From assembly GCA_027296045.1 (NCBI GenBank), contig JAPUJS010000117.1, forward strand, positions 1 to 13,743: a stretch of DNA of 13,743 bases. The letters run 5' to 3'. Below the pieces are notes generated by a model. It saw nothing but the letters and a program-made list of their open reading frames with translations. It did no database searches and was not told where the DNA came from. Shown here one piece after another: positions 5,789 through 12,060 of this stretch. A program made the position numbers and the translations under genes. Origin of the DNA: a bacterium (GTDB lineage Bacteria > Latescibacterota > UBA2968). Each line of letters begins with the position of its first letter. The stretch's first letter is position 1.

Positions 5789-7234
5789 ATGGCAATCTCT
5801 GTAGATCGAATTGAGATGCATGTTTTGAACATGAGGACGCGATTCCCGTTTAAATATGGAATCGCGTCTCTTGTGGCATTGCCCCATCTTTTTGTGCGGG
5901 TGACGGCAAATATCGATGGGCAGAAGATGGTGGGTATGGCGGCTGAAGGATTGCCGCCGAAGTGGTTTACGAAAAATCCGGATGCGCCGTTTCGCGAAGA
6001 TCTGGATGAGATGCTGACGGTGATTCAAAAGGCGTGTGCATTGGCCGAAGCGGTGGATTCAGCGGATACCGTTTTTGACTTTTGGCAACAGATTTTCCAG
6101 GCGCAGCAAGCGTGGGCGTCGTCGACGGCTTATCCTCCGCTGTTGTGGTCTTTTGGCGTCAGTATGGCGGAACGTGCCGTGATCGATGCGTTTTGTCGGG
6201 CGAAAGGGATGCTATTTGCACAGGCGGTTCGGGAGAATACGCTTGGGATTCGGCTGGGCGATATTCACGGTGAATTGGGCGCTTATGCGCCGGGAGATTT
6301 GCTTGTCGGCTCGCCGCACCGGTCGGTGGTTGTCCGGCACACGGTGGGGCTGGCCGATCCGCTGGTGGATGGGGATATTGCCGAAGAGGACCGGGTGGAC
6401 GACGGGTTGCCACATTCGCTGGAGGCAAATATTCGGGAATATGGGTTGACACATTTGAAGATCAAATTGTGTGGCGATGCAGCACAAGACCTGAGCCGGT
6501 TGAAGCAGATTGCAGATTTAATGGCCGGCCAGGACGGGTATGCGTTTACGCTGGATGGGAATGAGCAGTATACCGAAGTGGAACCCTTTCGGGCATTGTG
6601 GGAGGCGATTGCGGGGGATGGGTCGCTTTCGGAGTTTATGGAGGCGTTGATTTTTGTGGAACAGCCGCTCCGGCGGGATGTGGCTTTGAGTGCTAATGCA
6701 AAGGCGGTGCTCCAGGGTTGGTCGGAACGGCCGCCGATGATTATTGATGAGTCAGATGGTGAGTTGTCCAGTGCCACAGAGGCCCTGGACTGCTGTTATG
6801 TGGGAACGAGCCATAAGAATTGTAAGGGCATTTTTAAAGGTGTTGCCAATGCCTGTTTGATGGCATATCGGAAACAGCAAGATCCGGGCGGGCGGTATAT
6901 TTTGAGCAGCGAGGATTTGGCCAATATGGGGCCGGTGGCGCTGCTGCAGGATCTGGCGGTGTTGGCCACGCTGGGGATTGATCATACCGAGCGGAACGGG
7001 CATCACTATTTTGCGGGATTGAGTATGTATCCGCAAACCATACAGGATCAAATATTGGCGCATCACGGTACGATGTATCGCAAGCATGAAAGAGGATTTG
7101 CAGCCCTGGACGTTCGGGACGGGCGGCTGGATGTGAGCAGTGCGGTAGATGCGCCTTTTGGATATGGGTTTGATCTGGATACGACGCAGTTTACGCCGCT
7201 TTCGGACTGGTCGGAGGATTCGCTGGGGGTGTAA
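5789..7234 (+). CDS. Enolase-superfamily (mandelate racemase / muconate lactonizing type) enzyme
   Basis: A 481-residue cytoplasmic metalloenzyme that should abstract a proton next to a carboxylate, as dehydratases, racemases and cycloisomerases of this superfamily do. Catalytic features appear in the usual order: K224-x-K226 in HLKIKL, D256 with N258 in LDGNEQY, E291 in FVEQPL, D320 in IIDES, and a lysine at K343 or K346 in SHKNCKG. The K-x-K plus late lysine pattern fits the muconate-lactonizing/epimerase subgroup. It is about 80-120 residues longer than most members; much of the excess lies around residues 55-120 and 160-210. ATG 5789 is preferred because AAAGGGA lies just upstream; the frame is open back to 5699, through the intergenic repeat, but that segment reads as noise. 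The next gene begins 54 bases on. The exact substrate is unknown; a sugar-acid dehydratase or an amino-acid epimerase are both possible. Confidence 0.85.
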   Translation: MAISVDRIEMHVLNMRTRFPFKYGIASLVALPHLFVRVTANIDGQKMVGMAAEGLPPKWFTKNPDAPFREDLDEMLTVIQKACALAEAVDSADTVFDFWQQIFQAQQAWASSTAYPPLLWSFGVSMAERAVIDAFCRAKGMLFAQAVRENTLGIRLGDIHGELGAYAPGDLLVGSPHRSVVVRHTVGLADPLVDGDIAEEDRVDDGLPHSLEANIREYGLTHLKIKLCGDAAQDLSRLKQIADLMAGQDGYAFTLDGNEQYTEVEPFRALWEAIAGDGSLSEFMEALIFVEQPLRRDVALSANAKAVLQGWSERPPMIIDESDGELSSATEALDCCYVGTSHKNCKGIFKGVANACLMAYRKQQDPGGRYILSSEDLANMGPVALLQDLAVLATLGIDHTERNGHHYFAGLSMYPQTIQDQILAHHGTMYRKHERGFAALDVRDGRLDVSSAVDAPFGYGFDLDTTQFTPLSDWSEDSLGV

Positions 7235-7288
7235 GGATGGGAAATTGCGGCTGACATTAGGGTACGGGATAGTTTGGAGGTATGAGTG

Positions 7289-8629
7289 ATGGACTGGGAA
7301 GCGGTTCGAGATGAGGTTACGGGTTATTTGCAGGATTTGCTCCGGCAGGATACGACCAATCCGCCCGGGAATGAGATTTTGGCGGCGGATTATATTGCCG
7401 GAATCTTGCGGCGGGAAGGGTTGGATCCGGTTGTGACATCCTCAGAACCCGGGCGTGGAAATGTGACAGCCCGAATCCAGGGTGGGGCGGAACCCGCCCT
7501 GATGCTTTTGGGACATACGGATGTGGTGGCTGTGGAACCGGAAAAGTGGACGCACCCACCCTTTGGGGGGGAGATTCACGATGGATATATCTGGGGTCGG
7601 GGTGCACTGGATATGAAAAATATGGTGGCGGCAGAGTTGATGGTCTTTCTGCTGCTTCACCGGCAAGGGGTGTCGCTCAATCGAGATCTGATTTATGCGG
7701 CAACAGCAGATGAAGAAGCGGGGAAGGGGAATCATGGTGTGGGGTGGCTTTTGGACCACCATCCCGAGCAAGTCGATGTGCCTTTTGTGTTGACAGAAGG
7801 CGGGGGAAGTGATTTTAAAGTGGGTGGGGCCCGGTTTTTTGCCTGCCAGACGGGGCAGAAGGGTATTTTCCGATTTCGAATGGTTGCCCGGGGGCGTCCC
7901 GGGCATGGGTCACAGCCCCATGGAGATAATGCCGTTGTCAAATTGAGTCGGGCGGTGGCAGCGCTTGGGGCGGCCACGTTGTCTTTGCATCCGTCGAAAA
8001 CGTTGAAGGTTTTTCTGGATGGGATTGCCGACAAACAGGATGCCGAGACGGCGAAACTTTTGCGGATGGTTCTGGATCCGGAGCAGAGTGATACGGCATT
8101 GGCGTCTCTTCCCCTGGATGCCAAGTTGGTGAAGTCTTTGCAGTCTCTTTTGAGAAATACGGTGTCGCCGACGATGCTGGATGCTGGAAGCAAGATCAAT
8201 GTGATTCCGGCCGAAGCGACGGCATGGGTGGATGGGCGATTGGCGCCCGGGCAAACAGATGAAAGCTTTCTATCTGAAATCCGGCCCCTGATTGGGGAAG
8301 ATATCGAGGTGATTGTAGATCAATACAGTCCCCCCCTGGAAGCCAGCGCGGATTCTCCGCTTTATCGGACGGTTGTCGAGGTGATGGCCGAGCGCGATCC
8401 GGAGGCAACGGTGGTGCCGGGGTTGATGACGGGAGGGACGGATGCGAAGCATATTGTGCCCCGCAGGCCCGACACACAGGTGTATGGGTTTATGCCTTAT
8501 CGCCAGGCGCCTGGAGAGGAAGAGATGAGCTTGATTCACGGACACGATGAACGGACATCGATCGAGAATCTGTTGTTTGGAACACAGGTTTTATACGACA
8601 TTGTCAGCCGCTTCTGCGGTGTTGCGTGA
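7289..8629 (+). CDS. M20 family metallopeptidase / deacylase (ArgE/DapE/CPG2-like)
   Basis: A 446-residue two-zinc hydrolase that cleaves amide bonds of dipeptides, N-acyl amino acids or carbamoyl amino acids. Motifs: H76-x-D78 in LLGHTDVV, D108 in GRGALDMK, the catalytic and metal glutamates E142-E143 in TADEEAG, a metal acid E170 in LTEGGG, and the dimerisation-domain histidine H206 in GHGSQP. TGGTDAKH and IHGHDER lie near the C-terminus. Length fits the M20 family with its inserted lid domain. There is no signal peptide, so it acts in the cytoplasm. ATG 7289 lies eight bases from GGAGG; GTG 7286 is only five away. The lipoprotein gene starts 11 bases after its stop, so the two are co-translated. 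In this operon it may release an amino acid or amine from an N-acylated intermediate (inference). Confidence 0.93.
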   Translation: MDWEAVRDEVTGYLQDLLRQDTTNPPGNEILAADYIAGILRREGLDPVVTSSEPGRGNVTARIQGGAEPALMLLGHTDVVAVEPEKWTHPPFGGEIHDGYIWGRGALDMKNMVAAELMVFLLLHRQGVSLNRDLIYAATADEEAGKGNHGVGWLLDHHPEQVDVPFVLTEGGGSDFKVGGARFFACQTGQKGIFRFRMVARGRPGHGSQPHGDNAVVKLSRAVAALGAATLSLHPSKTLKVFLDGIADKQDAETAKLLRMVLDPEQSDTALASLPLDAKLVKSLQSLLRNTVSPTMLDAGSKINVIPAEATAWVDGRLAPGQTDESFLSEIRPLIGEDIEVIVDQYSPPLEASADSPLYRTVVEVMAERDPEATVVPGLMTGGTDAKHIVPRRPDTQVYGFMPYRQAPGEEEMSLIHGHDERTSIENLLFGTQVLYDIVSRFCGVA

Positions 8630-8640
8630 GGTGTAATTTT

Positions 8641-9180
8641 ATGAGACGTCGAATGATATACCTTTGCTTGTTGTGCTGGCTTGGATGTAGCGGTGAAAGT
8701 GGACAGGAGGCTACTTCCAGCGGGGATGGGACCCCGCAGGATCTGGGGGGTCTTTCGGTGATGGTGCCTCAGGGATGGGTGATTGAGAAACCTGCTTCTC
8801 AAATGCGGAAAGCGCAATATCGAGTGTCGGGAGCCGGCGGCGATGCCGAACTGGTTGTGACATATTTTGGCACCCGGGGTGCCGGACCTGTTGGGGCAAA
8901 TATCAAACGCTGGCAGGGACAGTTTGGGCATGTGAACGGACTTGTGACGGAACAGACGATTAATGGCCTGAAGGCGACGATCCTGGATGTTCGGGGCACC
9001 TATTCGAATACCATGCCGATGGGAGGTGGCTCGGAATCCAAACCCAATTATCGCATGCTGGCTGCAATTGTGCAGAGTCCCAGTGGGCCGTTTTATTTTA
9101 AACTGACGGGTCCCCAGGCAACGGTTGGAGAGTCGACACAACTGTTTGATCGGTATTTGAAGAGTTTGAAGGCGAATTAA
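8641..9180 (+). CDS. Putative lipoprotein / exported protein, PsbP- or DcrB-like fold possible
   Basis: A 179-residue exported protein of unknown function. The start MRRRMIYLCLLCWLGCSGE has a basic head, a hydrophobic core and a cysteine (C17) followed by a Ser/Gly-rich linker, as in lipoproteins. The residues before the cysteine (WLG) are not an ideal lipobox, so periplasmic release is an alternative. The mature part begins with LSVMVPQGWVIEKPAS, a PxGW segment common in small PsbP/DcrB-like domains, and continues with GDAELVVTYFG, ANIKRWQGQF and a C-terminal FDRYLKSLKAN helix. ATG 8641 is chosen because TGAGGTG upstream gives a ribosome site; GTG 8626 would overlap the M20 stop. It ends 17 bases before the next gene. 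No function is claimed; the fold call is tentative. Confidence 0.75.
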   Translation: MRRRMIYLCLLCWLGCSGESGQEATSSGDGTPQDLGGLSVMVPQGWVIEKPASQMRKAQYRVSGAGGDAELVVTYFGTRGAGPVGANIKRWQGQFGHVNGLVTEQTINGLKATILDVRGTYSNTMPMGGGSESKPNYRMLAAIVQSPSGPFYFKLTGPQATVGESTQLFDRYLKSLKAN

Positions 9181-9197
9181 GTACAAGGGAGGTGTTG

Positions 9198-10175
9198 ATG
9201 GTGCAAAAGGTGCTGGTGACGGATTATGCCTGGCCCAACCTGGAGGTGGAACGCGGCGTTCTGACAGAGATCGGGGTGGAACTGGTGGAGGCACCCGACG
9301 GGGACGAGGAAACGCTTGCGGGACTTGCGAAAGGATGCTGCGGGATTTTGACGTGCTGGGCTCAAACTACCAGGAAGGTGATTGAAGCGGCGTTGCCGAA
9401 CTTGAAGGTGATCAGTCGATATGGTGTTGGGCTGGACAATATCGATGTGGTATTTGCGACCGAGCAGGGAATTCCAGTAACCAGGGTGCCGGATTATTGC
9501 ATGGTGGATGTGGCGGAGCACACTATGGCATTGTTGATGGCGCTTTCTCGAAAGGTCGCTCGGTTTGACCGGCTTGTTCGAGAGGGGACCTGGGATATTC
9601 AGGAGGTATTGCCGTTAAGACGGTTGACCGGGCAGACGTTGGGTTTGGTGGGCTTTGGACAAATTGCAAGAGAAGTGGTGCCTCGGGCGAAGGCGTTTGG
9701 TTTGCGGGTGGTTGCTTATTCCCGATCGTTGAGGCCGGATCAGGCGGAGGAAGCTGGCGTTGAAGCGGTGGATCTCAACACGCTGCTGGAGGCGTCAGAT
9801 TATGTGTCGTTGCATTGCCCATCGACGGAAGAGACGCAGGGGATGGTGAATGCTGAGTTCCTATCCGGGATGAAAGAGACGGCCTGTCTCATCAATACAT
9901 CACGGGGGGATATTGTGGATGAAGGTGCGCTTGCCGAGGCATTGGAAGAGGGGGTGATTGCCGGCGCTGCGCTGGATGTTCGGCGTTCGGAGCCACCGGG
10001 AGAGGGCGATGTGTTGATTCCAATCGAGAAAGTGATTCATACGCCCCATGCGGCATTTTATTCGGCCGAGTCGTTGATTGAATTGCAGGAGAAGACGGCG
10101 TGGGAGGCACGTCGGATAATGACGGGAGAGGACCCGATCCATCTGGTCAATCCGGAGTATAAAAATCACACATAA
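9198..10175 (+). CDS. D-2-hydroxyacid dehydrogenase, C-terminal-binding-protein (CtBP)-like
   Basis: A 325-residue NAD-dependent dehydrogenase of the D-isomer-specific 2-hydroxyacid group (relatives: phosphoglycerate, glycerate and glyoxylate/hydroxypyruvate reductases). It interconverts a 2-keto acid and a D-2-hydroxy acid in the cytoplasm. The Rossmann loop is GLVGFGQIA (149-157), where the third glycine is Ala157. Catalytic residues are R236 in NTSRGDIVD, E265 in LDVRRSEPP and H284 in HTPHAAFYS. The RVPDYCMVDVAEHTMALL block (96-113) points to the CtBP-like subgroup. The start is ATG 9198, five bases after GGGAGG; earlier GTG 9192 overlaps that ribosome site. The next dehydrogenase begins 12 bases downstream. 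The substrate is not readable from the sequence; 3-phosphoglycerate dehydrogenase for serine synthesis is possible, but the ACT domain of SerA is absent. Confidence 0.92.
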   Translation: MVQKVLVTDYAWPNLEVERGVLTEIGVELVEAPDGDEETLAGLAKGCCGILTCWAQTTRKVIEAALPNLKVISRYGVGLDNIDVVFATEQGIPVTRVPDYCMVDVAEHTMALLMALSRKVARFDRLVREGTWDIQEVLPLRRLTGQTLGLVGFGQIAREVVPRAKAFGLRVVAYSRSLRPDQAEEAGVEAVDLNTLLEASDYVSLHCPSTEETQGMVNAEFLSGMKETACLINTSRGDIVDEGALAEALEEGVIAGAALDVRRSEPPGEGDVLIPIEKVIHTPHAAFYSAESLIELQEKTAWEARRIMTGEDPIHLVNPEYKNHT

Positions 10176-10187
10176 AGGAGACGGATT

Positions 10188-11180
10188 GTGGCAAAACCCA
10201 AAGTCGGCATTGTGGTACGAGAGTCGCTCCGGAAGCGGATTTTGTCGGAGACGGATTTGGAGAAGTTGAAAAGCTTTGCAGAGGTGGAGATCAATCCGAC
10301 CGATGAAGATTTGACAGGAGATGAGGCGGCAGCATTTCTGGCGGACAAGGACGGGGTTTTTTCGAGCTGGAATTCGGGCGATCTGACACCGGGAATCCTG
10401 GAAAAAGCATCCAATTTGAAAATTTGGGCCTATGGCGCGGGGAGTATTCAGGGAAAGATCTGTGACGAGGCGTGGGAAAAGGGTGTGATTGTGACCAGCG
10501 GCGCTCCAGTGATTGCAGACGATGTGGCCGAACTGGCGATGGGATTTATTACGATTGGGCTTCGCAAGGTAATTCCGTTTTCCCGGGCGATGCGAGGGGG
10601 CGAACGGAGGCCCGATAAGACCCAGGTGAAGTCCCTGTTTCGGCGAACGGTGGGGGTTGTGAGCGCCAGCCAGGTGGGCCAGCGGGTGATGCGGCTGTTG
10701 CGGCCCTATGAATTACGACTGTTGCTTTACGATCCGTATGTGAGCGAAGAACGCGCCCGGGAAGAGTTTGGGGCCGAATTGGTGGATCTGGAGACGATGG
10801 CCAGAGAAAGCGAAGTGGTGACGATTCATGCGCCCAAGATGGATGCGACCTATCACATGTGGAATGAGACCCATTTTAAGCTGATGCAGGACGATGCGGT
10901 GTTTGTGAACACTTCTCGCGGGGCCAATATTGATGAAGCGGCATTGATCGCCGAACTGGAAAAGGGACGATTTTTTGCATTTCTGGATGTAACCGATCCA
11001 GAACCTGCCGCAATGGATAGTCCATTGCGCAAGCTGGATAATGTGATTTTGACGCCCCACATGGCCGGGATGCAGTCGTACCGTCTTGGAGCTCGAAAGG
11101 TGGAGGAATTGCGGCGGTGTTTTGCGGGTGAGGAACAGCTTTTTCAAGTGACACGAGATATGCTGGATCGGCTGGCATAG
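10188..11180 (+). CDS. Divergent D-2-hydroxyacid dehydrogenase with altered NAD-binding loop
   Basis: A second dehydrogenase of the same superfamily, 330 residues, directly after the first. R244 in NTSRGANID, E272 in LDVTDPEP and H291 in TPHMAG form the usual catalytic triad, so the enzyme should be active on a 2-hydroxy/2-keto acid. The dinucleotide loop is unusual: where relatives have GxGxxG this protein has S159-A-S161-Q-V-G164 (context VGVVSASQVGQ). Only the last glycine is kept, which may change cofactor choice or affinity. The start is GTG 10188; AAAGGAG overlaps the previous TAA and lies seven bases upstream, which fixes it. It is the last gene of the block. Its stop lies 6 bases from the stop of the convergent Doc gene, and I see no terminator hairpin between them. 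Confidence 0.88.
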   Translation: MAKPKVGIVVRESLRKRILSETDLEKLKSFAEVEINPTDEDLTGDEAAAFLADKDGVFSSWNSGDLTPGILEKASNLKIWAYGAGSIQGKICDEAWEKGVIVTSGAPVIADDVAELAMGFITIGLRKVIPFSRAMRGGERRPDKTQVKSLFRRTVGVVSASQVGQRVMRLLRPYELRLLLYDPYVSEERAREEFGAELVDLETMARESEVVTIHAPKMDATYHMWNETHFKLMQDDAVFVNTSRGANIDEAALIAELEKGRFFAFLDVTDPEPAAMDSPLRKLDNVILTPHMAGMQSYRLGARKVEELRRCFAGEEQLFQVTRDMLDRLA

Positions 11181-11186
11181 ACGGGT

Positions 11187-11588
11187 TTATGCTGCTTGAG
11201 TGTGTTCTCGGAGCCACCTGGTCAGGTCCGGTTCTTTCAATTTTCCGCTGGCGACATGGAGCATAAAGTCCACTACTTCGGGTTCCGTGGCGACGATGCG
11301 GAGGCCGTTTAGTCCGAGGAAAACATACATCACCTGAAATGCCGTACGCTTGTGACCGTCTATAAAAGGGTGGTTATTGGCCAGGCCCATTCCATAGGCC
11401 GCTGCCAGTGCACAAAGATCGGAGGTGGCATCGTAATGCCAGCGGGTGGGGGCTCGCTGCAACGCAGATTCCAGCAAGTCCTGGCTGCGGATTCCTAAAG
11501 ATCCCCCGTGCTGACGGACCTGATCGGTGTGAATTGCAAGCACGATGGCCTGGTTGATCCATCGGGGTTCAACGCGCTCTGCACTCAT
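11187..11588 (-). CDS. doc: Type II toxin, death-on-curing (Doc/Fic) family
   Basis: A 133-residue Doc-type toxin. The P1 phage relative phosphorylates EF-Tu with ATP and halts translation. The Fic-related active-site loop is H73-PFIDG-H79-K-R81 in NNHPFIDGHKRTAF. The catalytic histidine (H73), acid (D77) and K80-R81 are present, but the asparagine usual before KR is His79. The rest fits the helical Doc fold: a GSLGIRSQDLLESALQRAP stretch near residues 29-47, and a C-terminal segment KEPDLTRWLREHTQ. Its ATG (11588-11586) overlaps the stop of the antitoxin gene as ATGA, the usual antitoxin-first coupling. It converges on the dehydrogenase gene with a 6-base gap. Whether the Asn-to-His change weakens the toxin is unknown. 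Confidence 0.93.
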   Translation of the reverse strand: MSAERVEPRWINQAIVLAIHTDQVRQHGGSLGIRSQDLLESALQRAPTRWHYDATSDLCALAAAYGMGLANNHPFIDGHKRTAFQVMYVFLGLNGLRIVATEPEVVDFMLHVASGKLKEPDLTRWLREHTQAA

Positions 11589-11812
11589 TTGGCAAGCTCA
11601 CGCATGGCATTGCGATAGGTTCGTGCTCCTTCTTCATAAACACGCATTGCCTCATTAAATGTTGGGTCAAAGGGGATCATGAGGATGCCATCATCGACCT
11701 CGATAAGGTGGACTGTATCTCCCTCCGTCAATTGGAAACGCTCAAGCATAGGCTTGGGAATGGTGGTTCCAGACGAGTTGCCAATGGCGCGAATTTTTGT
11801 TTCTTTGGTCAT
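11585..11812 (-). CDS. AbrB/SpoVT-domain antitoxin, partner of Doc
   Basis: A 75-residue antitoxin with an N-terminal swapped-hairpin AbrB/MazE DNA-binding domain (residues 3-50: KIRAIGNSSGTTIPK, then LTEGDTVHLIEVDDGILMIPFDP). A short helical tail (FNEAMRVYEEGARTYRNAMRELAK) should wrap the Doc toxin. It matches the group called putative addiction module antidote, the known partner of Doc (TIGR02609 as I recall). The open frame extends back to 12004, but ATG 11812 is the better start: GAGGA lies eight bases upstream, the domain begins there, and the promoter and operator (11844-11879) lie inside the extension. The pair should be autorepressed through that dyad. It is probably a genome-stability or stress module inserted between metabolic genes. 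Confidence 0.93.
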   Translation of the reverse strand: MTKETKIRAIGNSSGTTIPKPMLERFQLTEGDTVHLIEVDDGILMIPFDPTFNEAMRVYEEGARTYRNAMRELAK

Positions 11813-11843
11813 GTTTCTTTCCTCGGGTTTGTGATAGCCGATT

Positions 11844-11872
11844 ATTGTATGTAGATACAAATGTAATAACAT
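11844..11872 (-). promoter_or_regulatory. Promoter of the AbrB-Doc toxin-antitoxin operon
   Basis: On the minus strand a good -10 TACAAT (11849-11844) lies 32 bases before the antitoxin ATG. With a 17-base spacer the -35 would be ATGTTA (11872-11867), a weak match lying inside the 26-bp dyad. A weak promoter that a repressor can cover fits an autoregulated toxin-antitoxin operon. Confidence 0.55.
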
Positions 11873-11879
11873 TAGTATC
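11854..11879. promoter_or_regulatory. 26-bp dyad, likely toxin-antitoxin operator
   Basis: GATAC-a-AATGT (11854-11864) and ACATT-a-GTATC (11869-11879) are inverted around a 4-base centre, with a single mismatch in the 11-base arms. The dyad covers the spacer and predicted -35 of the AbrB-Doc promoter, where an AbrB-type antitoxin would be expected to bind. Confidence 0.65.
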
Positions 11880-11939
11880 TGTGGGCAAGTTTCAGTACGG
11901 GTGTATTTTACGCCCTCAAACTCATCTTGGGATATATCC

Positions 11940-12050
11940 ATGAGCCTGTATGTGATCCTGGCATTTCTTTCAGCACTGCTCTTTGGGGCCGCATACATCC
12001 GCATCTGCCGGATCTACACCATCGACATGGGCACGATTGAACTTGGATAG
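11940..12050 (+). CDS. Possible 36-residue single-span membrane microprotein
   Basis: A short reading frame, MSLYVILAFLSALLFGAAYI followed by RICRIYTIDMGTIELG and TAG. Residues 3-20 are a convincing transmembrane segment followed by a positive patch (R21, R24), so the C-terminus would lie on the cytoplasmic side. The stop TAG (12048-12050) runs into the GGGAG ribosome site of the sulfatase gene, the arrangement of translationally coupled genes. Its own ribosome site is weak (GGGA at 11929-11932). It could be a real small membrane protein, a leader peptide for the sulfatase, or the remnant N-terminus of a transporter such as the EamA type. I recognise no family. Confidence 0.4.
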   Translation: MSLYVILAFLSALLFGAAYIRICRIYTIDMGTIELG

Positions 12051-12060
12051 GGAGCATTGT

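Noticed and set aside
5258..6028. A 256-codon minus-strand frame spanning the LamG / enolase-superfamily junction
   Set aside because: It crosses two real genes and an intergenic repeat and has no protein-like motifs or ribosome site that I can see.
7247..7274. Promoter-like TTGCGG-17-GATAGT before the M20 gene
   Set aside because: Both boxes are poor matches and the gap to the preceding gene is only 54 bases, so co-transcription is simpler.
11813..12004. N-terminal extension of the AbrB antitoxin frame
   Set aside because: The promoter and operator lie inside it, the AbrB domain begins at the later ATG, and that ATG has a well-spaced GAGGA site.
11983..12060. N-terminal extension of the sulfatase frame
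   Set aside because: It is neither a signal peptide nor conserved-looking. GGGAG six bases before ATG 12061 fixes the start at MAKTNVLFIIVDD.
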